Part shown: positions 8,835 to 17,897 of the stretch, piece by piece
Layout of the letters: every line of letters begins with the position of its first letter
Numbering within the stretch: the first letter of the stretch is position 1
Assembly (NCBI GenBank): GCA_031253995.1
Contig: JAIRVG010000060.1
Coordinates: 62,001-126,000 of the forward strand
Direction: 5' to 3'
From: Paucimonas sp.
GTDB lineage: Bacteria > Pseudomonadota > Gammaproteobacteria > Pseudomonadales > Pseudomonadaceae
DNA: 64,000 bases
Program-made: the position numbers and the translations under genes
Notes under the pieces: model-generated
Database searches by the model: none
The model's input: only the letters and a program-made list of their open reading frames with translations
What the model was told of the DNA's origin: nothing

Positions 8835-9542
8835 TCAGAGGGCCGCCTTGCCGTCCTGTTGCCTGGCCTTCAAGCGCGCCAGCACGTCATTGGCGCCGGT
8901 CTGCTGCGCTCCGATCCCGGCCGCCTGCAGGCGCTTCTCCAGGTCATCGCCGCTGCTCACCTCGTCCAGTTCCTGGGCGGCGTCCAGCTTGGCATCGCGC
9001 TCGTCCTGGCGCTGCTTGAGGCGCGCCAGGGAATCCAGCGCGGTCTCCACCTTGCCATTGGCACCACCGGTGGCACTGGCGGTGGCAACGCGGGCCTGCT
9101 GCACGGTTTCCCGGGCCTTGGCCATCTCGGTCTGCTGGCGCAGGCCCTTCAGGCGGCTCTCGGCCTCGCTGATCTGCGCCTGCAACAGCCCGACCTGCTT
9201 GTCGAACTGCGCGGCCATTTCCCGCTCCTGGGCGACCTGGGTTTCCAGTTCGGCCACACGGCCGGCACATTCGGTGGCCAGACCTTCCTGCTCGGCGTTC
9301 AGTGCCGCCAGGGCCTTGCCTTCCCAACTGGCGATATCACTCTGCAGGCCATCGACCCGCTGCTGGGCCAGCTTGTGCTTGGCCTTGATCTCGATCAGGC
9401 CGTTGCGCGCTTTGACCAGCGCAGCATCGGCATCGCGCTGTTCCTGTTCGAGGATACGGATGGCATTGGCATCGACGATCGCTTCACCGACCTCAGAGGC
9501 ACCGCCACGCACGGCAGTCACCAGTTTCTTCCATAGGCTCAC
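8835..9542 (-). CDS. yjfJ: PspA/IM30 family protein (YjfJ-like)
   Basis: A 235-residue coiled-coil protein of the ESCRT-III-related PspA/IM30 family. Long heptad-like helices run from about residue 25 to 175 (EQEQRDADAALVKARNGL, LETQVAQEREMAAQFDKQ). The GTG at 9542 (MSLWKKLVTAVRGG) is preferred: AGGAA lies 6 nt upstream and PspA proteins start with a short amphipathic helix. It is first in the operon PspA-DUF2491-DUF350-DUF1190-ATP-grasp, suggesting membrane-stress protection or remodelling. The DUF2170 gene (yjfI) that often precedes it is absent. Confidence 0.87.
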   Translation of the reverse strand: MSLWKKLVTAVRGGASEVGEAIVDANAIRILEQEQRDADAALVKARNGLIEIKAKHKLAQQRVDGLQSDIASWEGKALAALNAEQEGLATECAGRVAELETQVAQEREMAAQFDKQVGLLQAQISEAESRLKGLRQQTEMAKARETVQQARVATASATGGANGKVETALDSLARLKQRQDERDAKLDAAQELDEVSSGDDLEKRLQAAGIGAQQTGANDVLARLKARQQDGKAAL

Positions 9543-9594
9543 GGGGAGTTCCTGTTCTCGGATGACGAAGCGGCGGACGGTACCTTTGAAAACA

Positions 9595-9661
9595 ACAAGC
9601 TGCAAGACTCCAGGAAAAATCAGTCCTACACGGACTCTTTTCCCTACAGCTTGCAGCTTGT
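9595..9661. repeat. 12-bp inverted repeat, intergenic
   Basis: Perfect arms ACAAGCTGCAAG (9595-9606) and CTTGCAGCTTGT (9650-9661) separated by 43 bp. The tract lies between the DUF1329 stop and the PspA-like start. It is probably a terminator-like or dispersed Pseudomonas repeat. Confidence 0.6.
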
Positions 9662-9675
9662 GGTTTATCGCTGGT

Positions 9676-11046
9676 TTAGCGCCCGACCGCCCGGGCCGCG
9701 TCGGCGGTGTACATGTCCGGGGTGTACTTGCCCTCGTTGAGGATCGGCCCCTTCTTCGCCTCGTTGGTCATGCCGTAGCCGGTGTACTGGCCGGAGTTGA
9801 GGTCCATGAAGAACTGCGAGCCGGCCTGCCAGCCGCTCATGTCCGGGTGGTAGTAGTAGTTGATCATGGCGTGCTTCCACAGTTGCCCGCGGGCATCGTA
9901 GTTGTCGGCCATCACCGCGTTCCAGGTGTCCTCGTCGATGAACAGCACGCGCTTGCCGTAGACGTGGCGGAAGCCTTCCTTGAGATCCGCTTCCACTACC
10001 CACACCCGGCGCAACTCATAACGCATCACGTCGGGGTTGGGGTGGTTGGGGGTGAGGATGTCGGCGTAGCTGTACTTCGCCGAGTTGGCCTTGAAGGCGT
10101 TGGCCGGCACGTAGATCTCGCGCTTGCCCAGCAGCTTCCAGGTGTAGCGCTCGGGGGCGCCGTTGAACAGGCGGTCTTCGTCCACGGTCATGGTGCCGTT
10201 GGTGCCGATCATCGGCTGGTCGTAGCCGTAGCCCGGCATCTGCCGCACGCGGCGGGTGGACGGGCTGTAGGCCCAGGCCTGGCGCGCCGAGGTGACGAAG
10301 TTGTACGGCTCATGGGCGATGCTGATCACGCCATTGTCACGCGCCGGTTTCAGGGTGGTGTTGTAGCTCATGGCCTGGACGCCGTCGGAGGTCTTCGGCT
10401 CGACCGTCGGCGAGTTGGCCTGGGACAGGTTGCGCGCATGGGCGCGGCCCCAGCCGATGCTGCCGTTAGGCAGCACCGAGGCGAGGTCGGAAATCTTCTC
10501 CTCGGTCCAGGCGCGGGCCGGCAACTGGTGGTTCCACAGCACTTCCATGCCGTTCTGCGGAATCGGGAACGGCACCTGGCCAAGGCCCTCGATGCCCAGG
10601 CCGTCGTTGACCAGCCTGGCGTGCAGGGCGTTGTCCATGGCGCGCTTGCACACGTAGTCCGGGTAGCGGAAGTCGCGGTGGCCGGGGTAGATGTTCATCT
10701 TGTAGGTGGTCGGGTATTTCTTCAGCAGGGCCTTCTGGCCGTCGCTCAGGTGCGACTCGTACTGGCTCATGTTGGCCGCGGTGATGACCAGGATCGGTTT
10801 CTCGTCGGCGTAGGGATCGACCGGCTGGTCGCCGGAGAATTTCACGTGGTTCCAGCCCGGGACCTCGCCCAGGTACTTGCCGGTGTAGGGCGGGATGGTG
10901 CCCTCGGCGTTGCCGGCCATTTCGCCGCCGACGCAGTTGAGGTCCTTGCCCAGGCGGGCGGCTTCTTCCGGGGAAACGGCGGCACTGGCCAGGTGACTGG
11001 CACTCAGCGCGACCGCGAGCATGACGGCGGTTGTTGTTGTTTTCAT
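9676..11046 (-). CDS. DUF1329 envelope protein of the steroid cluster
   Basis: A 456-residue exported protein. Residues 1-22 are a Sec signal (cleavage near SHLASA|AVS) and the ATG has GGAGG upstream. DUF1329 proteins have a LolB-like outer-membrane fold and are nearly always encoded with a DUF1302 partner in clusters for steroids, terpenes and other hydrophobic substrates; that partner lies at 60.6 kb. The likely role is periplasmic or outer-membrane handling of the substrate. It follows its own copy of the 18-bp steroid-cluster motif (64 bp upstream), so it is probably transcribed separately from the ligase gene behind the REP pair. Confidence 0.85.
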   Translation of the reverse strand: MKTTTTAVMLAVALSASHLASAAVSPEEAARLGKDLNCVGGEMAGNAEGTIPPYTGKYLGEVPGWNHVKFSGDQPVDPYADEKPILVITAANMSQYESHLSDGQKALLKKYPTTYKMNIYPGHRDFRYPDYVCKRAMDNALHARLVNDGLGIEGLGQVPFPIPQNGMEVLWNHQLPARAWTEEKISDLASVLPNGSIGWGRAHARNLSQANSPTVEPKTSDGVQAMSYNTTLKPARDNGVISIAHEPYNFVTSARQAWAYSPSTRRVRQMPGYGYDQPMIGTNGTMTVDEDRLFNGAPERYTWKLLGKREIYVPANAFKANSAKYSYADILTPNHPNPDVMRYELRRVWVVEADLKEGFRHVYGKRVLFIDEDTWNAVMADNYDARGQLWKHAMINYYYHPDMSGWQAGSQFFMDLNSGQYTGYGMTNEAKKGPILNEGKYTPDMYTADAARAVGR

Positions 11047-11110
11047 GTATTGCCTCCTGCTGGTAAAGGCTTTCGGGTGAGCCCCATTGTTGATTTTCCA
11101 GCGGGGGAAA

Positions 11111-11128
11111 CATCGTCCGGAAAGACTA
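11111..11128 (-). promoter_or_regulatory. Steroid-cluster 18-bp motif upstream of the DUF1329 gene
   Basis: Reads TAGTCTTTCCGGACGATG in gene orientation, matching the consensus TAGTC-N5-GGACGATG in both halves. There are 64 bp between the motif and the ATG. Confidence 0.6.
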
Positions 11129-11156
11129 AGAATTCGGGGCTGCTGCCGAGGGTTTC

Positions 11157-11246
11157 ATCGCTGGCAAGCCAGCTCCCACAAGGTTTCTGGTCGTCCTCGA
11201 TATCAAGAACAACTCAAGACCCTGTGGGAGCTGGCTTGCCAGCGAT
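11157..11246. repeat. REP pair (inverted)
   Basis: Arms ATCGCTGGCAAGCCAGCTCC and its complement GAGCTGGCTTGCCAGCGAT, about 45 bp apart, between the ligase stop and the DUF1329 promoter. Same family as the copies at 8.75 and 22.15 kb. Confidence 0.85.
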
Positions 11247-11259
11247 GAGGACAGTGGGA

Positions 11260-12936
11260 TCAGCCGAGAAGCTGCTGCCTCAACACATCCTTGAGCACCT
11301 TGCCACTGGCATTCCTGGGCAACGCCTCGCTGACCCGGAACACATGGGCTGGCACCTTGTACCCGGCCAGCCGGGCCGCGACGAAGGCCCTGGCCTCCTC
11401 CGCCGTCGGCGGCGCCTCGCCCTGGATCACCAGGGCCACCGCCTCGCCCAGTTGCGCATCGGGCACGGCGAACACCGCCACTTCCTCCACCCCCGGCATG
11501 TCGCCGACACAGGTCTCGATCTCCGCCGCCGAGATCTTCTCCCCGCCGCGGTTGATCAGTTCCTTGATCCGCCCGCTGATACAGAGGAAGCCTTCGTCGT
11601 CGAGGAAGCCGATATCCCCCGTGTTCAGCCAGCCATCGCGCAGGCTCTCGGCGCTGGCCTCGGACAAGTTCCAGTAGGCGTCCATCAGGGTCGGCGAGCG
11701 CAGCCAGACGATTCCGGCCTCGCCGGCCGGCAGTGGCCGCCCAGGGCTGTCACCGATGCGGATATCGACGATGGGCAACGCCCAGCCGGCGCTGGCCGGC
11801 TTGTGCAGGAACTGCTCGCCACCGATGGCCGCACCGATGCCGTTGCTCTCGGTGAGGCCGTAGCCGCTGCCACCAATCACGTCCGGCTTGCGCTCGGCCA
11901 TGGCCGCCAGCAGCCCGGCGGACGACGCACCGCCGCCCAGGCCAAGGCCGAACAGGCTGGCCGTATCCGTCCCGCCGAAACGCGGCGAACCCAACAGCTG
12001 CTGCATCATCACCGGCGCACCGTTGAACTGGGTGCAGCGCTCGTCGCGGATCAGGTCGATGGCCTTGTCCACGTCCCACTTGTACATCAGCACCAGCCGC
12101 CGTCCGGCACGCAGGGCCGAGAGGAACTGGGCGTGCAGCCCGCTGACATGGAACAGCGGCACCGCCATCAGGGTGGTCGGGGCGAAGCCGCTGGCGATCA
12201 CCTTGCCGATGCGCTCCGGCGAGCTCAGGGCGCAGAACATGCCCTGGAACTCCAGGGCGGTCAGGGCCTGGCACACCGCGCGATGGCTGGACAAGGCGCC
12301 CTTGGCCCGGCTGGTGGTGCCGGAGGTGTAGAGGATCAGCGCCGGGGCGTCCGGCGCTACCGTGACCTGGGGCGCGGCCAGGGGCTCGGCGGCCAACAGG
12401 TCTTCGTAGCGGAAACACCAGTCCGGCAAGCCCGGAGATGACGGCAGGCCGACCACGACGGTGGTGCGTTGACGTGCCGCCAGGTCCTCCTGCAACAGGT
12501 TCAGGCGGGCCTCGTCGCACAGCAGCAGGCCGGCGCCGCTGTCTTCCAGGCCATGCAGCAACTCATCCCGCAGGCCCCAGCTGTTGAGCGGCACGCAGAC
12601 CGCGCCGCAACGCTGCACTGCGGCGAAGGCCACCAGCCAGGCCGGCTGGTTGCGCAGGGCGATGGCCACCCGCTCGCCGGGTTGCAGGCCGAAGCGGGCC
12701 AGCAGTTGCCCGGCCAGGCGTTCGACCTGGTCGAAGAAATCGCTGAAGGTCAGGCGCTGGTCCTGCCAGACCAGGAATTCGCGGTCGCCGTGGATACGGG
12801 CCGCTTCGATGATGTCCTGCAGGGTTGCCGGTGCGTGGCGGAAGTGCCGGGTGCCCTGCTCCGTCTCCATCACTTCAAACGGCGCGCCCGGGGCGATCAG
12901 TTGCTGCCAGGCGTTGCGCCAGTGTTCGATGCTCAT
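11260..12936 (-). CDS. Acyl-CoA synthetase (AMP-forming), probably steroid side-chain ligase
   Basis: A 558-residue ANL-family ligase that would activate a carboxylate as an acyl-adenylate and then a CoA thioester. Seen: P-loop TSGTTSRAKG (residues 205-214), GYGLTESNG (A5), the hinge GRIKELINRGGEKIS and the C-terminal catalytic Lys in NASGKVLK. The ATG at 12936 is preferred because GGGA/GGAG lies upstream; an ATG 18 nt earlier has no ribosome site. It is last in the operon ipdF-chsH2-ACAD-chsH1-ltp2-ACAD-ACAD-ACAD-ligase. The context suggests activation of a C-24/C-22 steroid carboxylate, but the substrate is inferred. Confidence 0.82.
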   Translation of the reverse strand: MSIEHWRNAWQQLIAPGAPFEVMETEQGTRHFRHAPATLQDIIEAARIHGDREFLVWQDQRLTFSDFFDQVERLAGQLLARFGLQPGERVAIALRNQPAWLVAFAAVQRCGAVCVPLNSWGLRDELLHGLEDSGAGLLLCDEARLNLLQEDLAARQRTTVVVGLPSSPGLPDWCFRYEDLLAAEPLAAPQVTVAPDAPALILYTSGTTSRAKGALSSHRAVCQALTALEFQGMFCALSSPERIGKVIASGFAPTTLMAVPLFHVSGLHAQFLSALRAGRRLVLMYKWDVDKAIDLIRDERCTQFNGAPVMMQQLLGSPRFGGTDTASLFGLGLGGGASSAGLLAAMAERKPDVIGGSGYGLTESNGIGAAIGGEQFLHKPASAGWALPIVDIRIGDSPGRPLPAGEAGIVWLRSPTLMDAYWNLSEASAESLRDGWLNTGDIGFLDDEGFLCISGRIKELINRGGEKISAAEIETCVGDMPGVEEVAVFAVPDAQLGEAVALVIQGEAPPTAEEARAFVAARLAGYKVPAHVFRVSEALPRNASGKVLKDVLRQQLLG

Positions 12937-12994
12937 ATATCCCGTGTCTCCCATGAAACGGATTCGACGCCTCACCCCGTGGGCGCGCAAGTCA

Positions 12995-14140
12995 TCAGGC
13001 ATTCAGGGCCTGATAACGCTCGCAATGGAAATCCCGATCCCCCAGGCAGGCCTGGGCCACCCGCACCCGCTTCAGGTACAGGCCGACATCCAGTTCATCG
13101 GTGACGCCGATCCCGCCATGCAGTTGCACCGCCTCGTTGGCCACCTTGATCGCCGTGTCCCCGGCCTTCCATTTCGCCAGGCTGACCAGGCGGCCGCGCT
13201 GCGCCGCATCCAGCGTGACGTCATCCAGCGCCGACAACCCCGCCATCACCGCACTGCGGGCCAGCGAAAGATCGACGAACAAGCGCGCCGCCCGATGCTG
13301 CAGGGCCTGGAAGGAACCGATCGGAACATCGAACTGGACCCGCGTCTTGAGGTACTCCAGGGTGGTCTGGAACAGGTGCTCGGCAATCCCCAGCAACTCC
13401 GCCGCCAGACAGGCGCGGCCTCGGTCGAGCACCGCATCCAGCACCGCCCAGCCCTGGCCTTCCTCGCCCAGCAAGGCCTGCCGACCGAGGCGTACCTGGC
13501 GCAGTTGCAGCCGCGCGCAATTGCGTGAATCGATCAGCGGCAGCGCACTGACTTCCAGGCCCGGCGTATCGGCCGGCACCAGGAACAGGCTGATGCCCTG
13601 CGCTTCCCCCGTCGCACCAGAGGTCCGCGCAGCCACCACGAAGGCGTCGGCGCCGATGCCGTCGACCACCCAGTACTTGTCACCCTCCAGGTGATAACCG
13701 TCGCCGTCGGCCACCGCCCTGAGGCCCGTCGCCAGCGGGTTATGCCGGGCACGTTCGTCCACCGCCAGGGCCACTCGCAGGCCACCGGCGATCAGCCCCG
13801 GCAGCCAGCGCACCTGCTGCCCGCCGTCGCCGGCCAGGTGCAGCAGCGAACCGCCGAGTACTACGCTGGAGAGCAGCGGCGTCGCCGAGAGGTTGTGGCC
13901 GATGGCCTCGAACACCGGCCCCAGGCCCATGCAACCAAAGGCCAGGCCGCCCAGTTCCTCGGGAAAGGCGATCGCGCTCCAGCCGAGGTTGACCGCGTCC
14001 TGCCACAGTTGCGGGTCGAAGCCATCCGCCGAGCCTTCGTCGCGCAGCTTGCGCTGTGCCGCCACCGGGCCGCGGGCGGCGAGGAAATCCCGCGCACTAT
14101 CGGCCAGCAGGCGCTGTTCTTCGCTGTAACGCAGGTTCAT
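12995..14140 (-). CDS. Acyl-CoA dehydrogenase, non-catalytic-type subunit (pairs with next gene upstream)
   Basis: A 381-residue ACAD-fold protein. The ACAD tail motifs are present (RVQFDVPIGSFQALQHRAA, VQLHGGIGVTDELDVGLYLKR). At the place where the partner subunits carry a catalytic Glu, (H/F)ER, this protein reads VLDRGRACLAAELLG, with no Glu. Mycobacterial steroid ACADs are alpha2beta2 heterotetramers with the catalytic base in only one subunit. The start overlaps the stop of the upstream ACAD (ATGA), so translation is coupled. It probably pairs with 14137-15342 for an FadE26/FadE27-like step on the side chain; the exact step is inferred. Confidence 0.82.
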   Translation of the reverse strand: MNLRYSEEQRLLADSARDFLAARGPVAAQRKLRDEGSADGFDPQLWQDAVNLGWSAIAFPEELGGLAFGCMGLGPVFEAIGHNLSATPLLSSVVLGGSLLHLAGDGGQQVRWLPGLIAGGLRVALAVDERARHNPLATGLRAVADGDGYHLEGDKYWVVDGIGADAFVVAARTSGATGEAQGISLFLVPADTPGLEVSALPLIDSRNCARLQLRQVRLGRQALLGEEGQGWAVLDAVLDRGRACLAAELLGIAEHLFQTTLEYLKTRVQFDVPIGSFQALQHRAARLFVDLSLARSAVMAGLSALDDVTLDAAQRGRLVSLAKWKAGDTAIKVANEAVQLHGGIGVTDELDVGLYLKRVRVAQACLGDRDFHCERYQALNA

Positions 14141-15342
14141 GCCGTCGCTCCTTTCTTTCCGTCGGGCAAGCCAAGCACGCGCTTGGCGATCACGTTCAAC
14201 TGGACTTCCGAGGCACCGCCGGAAATGGTCAGGGCGTAGCTGTTGAGCCAGCCACGGGTCACCGCCAGCTCGCGTTCACCGAAGGCCTCGCTCTGCCAGC
14301 CGAACCCATGGCCACCGAGCAGGTCCAGCAGCACTTCGAACTTGTCCCGCTCCTGCTCGGTGTGCACCAGCTTCATGATCGCCATCAGGCCACTGACGTC
14401 GTCGCCATGGCGAGCTTCCTCGCCCATGCGCTGCACGGTGAGGTTGTAGGCGTGCTCGTTCATCGCGCAGGCCGTGGCCCGGGCGCGCAGGGCCAGTTCG
14501 CCCTGGCCCTGGGGCTCGGGCAGGTATTCGCGGACCAGTGCCGGCAGGTCGAAGTGCGACGGCAGGCTGATCTCGCCGAACCTGGACATGGCCTTGCGCT
14601 CGTGCTGCAACAGGTACTTGCCCAGGTTCCAGCCGCCGTTGAGCGGGCCGATCAACTGGTTTTTCGGCACCTTCACGCCATCGAAGAACACCTGGCAGAA
14701 CGCCGACTTGCCGCTGATCAGGTCGATCGGCTGGGCCTTTACACCGGGGCTGCGCATGTCCAGCACGATCAGGCTGATGCCTTCATGCTTGGGCGCGGTG
14801 AAATCGGTGCGCACCAGGGCGTACATCCAGTCGGACTTGTCGCCGTAGGACGTCCAGATCTTGCTGCCATCCACCACGAAATGGTCGCCGGCATCGCGGG
14901 CGGCCATCTTCAGGCTGGCCAGGTCGGAGCCGGCGTTCGGCTCGGAGAAGCCCTGGCACCAGCGGGTTTCGCCGCGGGCCATGGGGGGCAGCAGGCTGCG
15001 TTTCTGTTCCTCGCTGCCGTAGGCCAGCAGCACCGGGCCGAGCATCCAGATGCCCAGGTTGATCTGCGGTGGCCGGCATTTCAGGCGGCGCAGCTCGCTT
15101 TCCAGGACTGCCACCTGTTCCGGGTCGAGTCCGGCGCCGCCATATTCTTCCGGCCATTCCGGGCAGAACCAGCGCTTGTCGCGCATGCGTTCGAACCACA
15201 GCCTGGCGTCCTCGCTGGGGAACTGCGGCTGGCTGGCACCCCACACCACCTCGCCCTCACCCATTGCGGTGCGCATCGACGGCGGGCAGTTGGCCTCCAG
15301 CCAGGCACGGGTGTCGTGCCGGAATTGCTCGATTGTGCTCAT
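14137..15342 (-). CDS. Acyl-CoA dehydrogenase, catalytic-type subunit
   Basis: A 401-residue ACAD with the flavin and acyl-CoA motifs WCQGFSEPNAGSDLASL and DGSKIWTSYGDKSDW. A Glu at 248 (LLQHERKAM) stands where isovaleryl/long-chain type ACADs have their catalytic base, while the C-terminal YEG of the medium-chain type is replaced (ISGGASEVQ). The ATG at 15342 follows AAGGA; 37 extra in-frame codons upstream come from the REP element and are rejected. The stop overlaps the start of the non-catalytic partner. Length and split resemble FadE26 (ChsE4) of mycobacterial cholesterol side-chain oxidation. Confidence 0.83.
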   Translation of the reverse strand: MSTIEQFRHDTRAWLEANCPPSMRTAMGEGEVVWGASQPQFPSEDARLWFERMRDKRWFCPEWPEEYGGAGLDPEQVAVLESELRRLKCRPPQINLGIWMLGPVLLAYGSEEQKRSLLPPMARGETRWCQGFSEPNAGSDLASLKMAARDAGDHFVVDGSKIWTSYGDKSDWMYALVRTDFTAPKHEGISLIVLDMRSPGVKAQPIDLISGKSAFCQVFFDGVKVPKNQLIGPLNGGWNLGKYLLQHERKAMSRFGEISLPSHFDLPALVREYLPEPQGQGELALRARATACAMNEHAYNLTVQRMGEEARHGDDVSGLMAIMKLVHTEQERDKFEVLLDLLGGHGFGWQSEAFGERELAVTRGWLNSYALTISGGASEVQLNVIAKRVLGLPDGKKGATA

Positions 15343-15380
15343 GACCTGTTCCTTGTTGTTGTCTGTCACGCAACGCGGAC

Positions 15381-15456
15381 CCTGTGGGAGCGGGTTTACC
15401 CGCGATTGCGTCAGTGGCTTCAACATCGCAATCGCGGGTGAACCCGCTCCCACAGG
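15381..15456. repeat. REP pair (inverted), P. putida type
   Basis: Arms CCTGTGGGAGCGGGTTTACC...CGCGATTGCG and the complement CGCAATCGCG...GGTGAACCCGCTCCCACAGG. It separates the chsE/ltp2 part of the operon from the second ACAD pair. Confidence 0.88.
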
Positions 15457-15477
15457 GGGGCCGCGTCGCTGCTTTTC

Positions 15478-16647
15478 TCAGCGTTGGGTCCGCGGCATCC
15501 CCAGGCCGAACTGGGCGATCAGCTCGCGCTGGATCTCGTTGGTGCCGCCGCCGAAGGTCACGGTGACCGACGCCCGCAGCTCGTATTCCAGTTCGCCGTG
15601 CAGCGCGGTCGCTGCCGAGCCGGCCCGCAGCGAGCCATTGGCGCCGATCACCGCGGCCAGGCGACGAAGGATCTCGATGGCCGATTCCGAGCCATAGACC
15701 TTTGTGGTCGAGCTCAGCGCCACGTCCATGCGCTCCTGCTCCAGGTTGGCGGCGATACGCAGGTTGATCAGGCGCATCGCCTCCAGCCGCGAGTAGCACT
15801 CGGCCAGGGAACTGCGTACCCAGGCCTTGTCCATCGCCCGGCGGCCCTGTTCGTCACGGGCCTTGGCCCACAGGTAGACGCGGCGGAACAGCCCGGCGAC
15901 CTTGTCCGACCAGGAACCCAGGCCCAGCCGCTCATGGTTGAGCTGCGCGGTAATCAGCTTCCAGCCGCCGTTCAGTTCGCCCACCAGCATGTCCCGTGGC
16001 ACCCGCACGTTGTCGTAGTAGGTGGCCGCGGTGGGGTTGCTGGTGGTCGGGATCACCGTGCTGGAAAAGCCCGGCAGCCTGGTGTCGAGGATCAGGATCG
16101 ACACGCCCTTGTGCCGCGCCAGAGCAGGATCGGTGCGCGCCGCCAGCCAGATGAAGTCGGCGGACTCGGCGCCCGAGGTCCACAGCTTGTTGCCGTTGAC
16201 CACGAAGTGCTCGCCGTCCAGGCGCGCGCTGGTCTTCAGCACCGCCAGGTCGCTGCCGGCCTCCGGTTCGGAGTAGCCGATGGCGAACATGATCTCGCCG
16301 GCCGCGATACCCGGCAGAAAACGTTCCTTCTGCAGCGCGCTGCCGTGCTCCATCAGCGCCGGGCCCACCGTGCTGATGGTCACGAAGGGCAACGGCGCCC
16401 CGGCGATATTGGCTTCCTCGAAGAAGATCAGCTGTTCGGTAGCGGCATAGCCCTGGCCGCCATGGGCCTTGGGCCAGCCCACCGCCAGCCAGCCGTCGCG
16501 ACCCATCTGGCGGATGGTCTGGCGAAACAGCTCGCCGCCCTCCTTGCCGCGCAACTGCTCGCGCAGCTCGGGGGTCATCAGGGCCTGGAAGTAGTCCCGC
16601 ACCTGGCGGCGCAAGGCATGTTGTTCGGGAGTGAGGTCGACGAACAT
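15478..16647 (-). CDS. Acyl-CoA dehydrogenase, catalytic subunit of a ChsE1-ChsE2-like pair
   Basis: A 389-residue ACAD with FAIGYSEPEAGSDLAVL and NGNKLWTSGAESADF. Glu239 in LNHERLG sits at the IVD-type catalytic position and the C-terminus reads FGGGTNEIQRELI. It lies 10 bp downstream of ltp2, in the same operon as chsH1, chsH2 and a non-catalytic ACAD (18289-19416). That gene set matches the mycobacterial igr operon, where FadE28/FadE29 (ChsE1/ChsE2) desaturate 3-oxo-pregn-4-ene-20-carboxyl-CoA. Assignment to that step rests on context plus family. Confidence 0.83.
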   Translation of the reverse strand: MFVDLTPEQHALRRQVRDYFQALMTPELREQLRGKEGGELFRQTIRQMGRDGWLAVGWPKAHGGQGYAATEQLIFFEEANIAGAPLPFVTISTVGPALMEHGSALQKERFLPGIAAGEIMFAIGYSEPEAGSDLAVLKTSARLDGEHFVVNGNKLWTSGAESADFIWLAARTDPALARHKGVSILILDTRLPGFSSTVIPTTSNPTAATYYDNVRVPRDMLVGELNGGWKLITAQLNHERLGLGSWSDKVAGLFRRVYLWAKARDEQGRRAMDKAWVRSSLAECYSRLEAMRLINLRIAANLEQERMDVALSSTTKVYGSESAIEILRRLAAVIGANGSLRAGSAATALHGELEYELRASVTVTFGGGTNEIQRELIAQFGLGMPRTQR

Positions 16648-16657
16648 GGGCTGCTCC

Positions 16658-17836
16658 TTAGGCCGCGCCGAGAATCAGGCCGCTGGTGGGCACGCCGGTA
16701 CCGGCGGTGACCAGCACGTTCTCCACATCGGCCACCTGGTTCACCGCAGTGCCGCGCACCTGGCGCACCGCTTCGGCGATGCCGTTCATGCCGTGGATGT
16801 AGGCTTCGCCCAACTGTCCGCCGTGGGTGTTGATCGGCAGCTTGCCGCCACGAGCGTGATGGCCGGCACGGATGAACTCCTTGGCCTCGCCACGCGGCGC
16901 CAGGCCGAATTCCTCCAGTTGCGGCAGCACGAACGGGGTGAAGTGGTCGTAGATCACCGCGGTCTGCAAGGCATCGGGGCCCAGGCCCGACTGGCGATAC
17001 AACTCCCTGGCCACCACGCCCATCTCCGGCAGGCCGGTGATGTCGTCGCGGTAGAACGAGGTCATGACCTGCTGGCCGCTGGTGATGCCCTGGGCGCCGG
17101 CCTTGATGGTCACCGGCTTCTGCTTCAGGTCGCGGGCGCGTTCGGCCGAGGTGATGACCATGGCCACCGCGCCATCGGACTCCTGGCAGCAATCCAGCAG
17201 GTGCAGCGGCTCGCAGATCCAGCGCGAGGCCTGGTGTTCTTCGAGGGTGATCGGCTTGCCGTGGAAGAACGCCTTGGGGTTGGTCGCGGCAAAATCACGC
17301 ACCGCCACGGCCACCCGGCCGAAGTCCTCGGAGGTGGCGCCATAGGTGTGCATGTAGCGCTGGGCGAACATGCCGACCCAGGCCGCCGGGGTATGGAAGC
17401 CGTGGGGCATGTACCAGCCGTAGTTGACATTCTCGAAGATCGGCGTCGAGGCGAAGCCGTAGGTGCCGGTGCCGAAGCGGTACCAGGAACGTTCGTTCAT
17501 CGCCCGGTAGACCACCACCACCTTGGCCACCCCGGTGGCCACGGCCATCGCCGCGTGCATCACCGGACCGCAGGCAGCGCCACCGCCGTGGGGCACCTGG
17601 GAGAAGAACTTGACCTCCTTGCAGCCCAGCAGGCGGGCGATCTCGTACTCCGGGACCTTGTCCACCGAATAGGAGCTGAAGCCCTCCACCTCGGACGGAT
17701 CGATGCCGGCGTCGCGCAGGGCTTCGAGGGTGGCCTCCATGGCCAGGCGCAGCTCGGTGCGTCCGGAATTCTTGGAAAACTCGGTCGCGCCCAGACCGAC
17801 AATGGCGGCGCGCCCGGAAATCGACGATTGACTCAT
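16658..17836 (-). CDS. ltp2: Ltp2-like steroid side-chain aldolase (thiolase fold, SCPx type)
   Basis: A 392-residue lipid-transfer/thiolase-fold protein. Hallmarks are YDHFTPFVLPQLEEFGL, LPINTHGGQLGEAYIHGMNGI and the N-terminal AAIVGLGATEFSK. In mycobacteria Ltp2 binds the OB-fold (DUF35) part of ChsH2 and performs the retro-aldol cleavage that releases propionyl-CoA from the 17-hydroxy C3-side-chain thioester, leaving androstenedione. The ATG at 17836 has AGGAAA upstream. Genes for both ChsH subunits lie directly upstream in the same operon, supporting an Ltp2-ChsH1-ChsH2 complex. Confidence 0.85.
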   Translation of the reverse strand: MSQSSISGRAAIVGLGATEFSKNSGRTELRLAMEATLEALRDAGIDPSEVEGFSSYSVDKVPEYEIARLLGCKEVKFFSQVPHGGGAACGPVMHAAMAVATGVAKVVVVYRAMNERSWYRFGTGTYGFASTPIFENVNYGWYMPHGFHTPAAWVGMFAQRYMHTYGATSEDFGRVAVAVRDFAATNPKAFFHGKPITLEEHQASRWICEPLHLLDCCQESDGAVAMVITSAERARDLKQKPVTIKAGAQGITSGQQVMTSFYRDDITGLPEMGVVARELYRQSGLGPDALQTAVIYDHFTPFVLPQLEEFGLAPRGEAKEFIRAGHHARGGKLPINTHGGQLGEAYIHGMNGIAEAVRQVRGTAVNQVADVENVLVTAGTGVPTSGLILGAA

Positions 17837-17897
17837 CAGGTCTTTCCTCTGATCAAAACATGACTGGCGGAGCCAGCTCCCACAGGGTTCGCGGCGC

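Noticed and set aside
8722..12441. Very long plus-strand open frame (over 1200 codons)
   Set aside because: It runs antisense to the PspA-like, DUF1329 and ligase genes. Its translation is Gly/Arg/His/Gln-rich with no domain; such frames arise from high third-position GC. The same holds for the long frames at 18208-21294, 35128-38454, 52104-54569 and 60365-62230.
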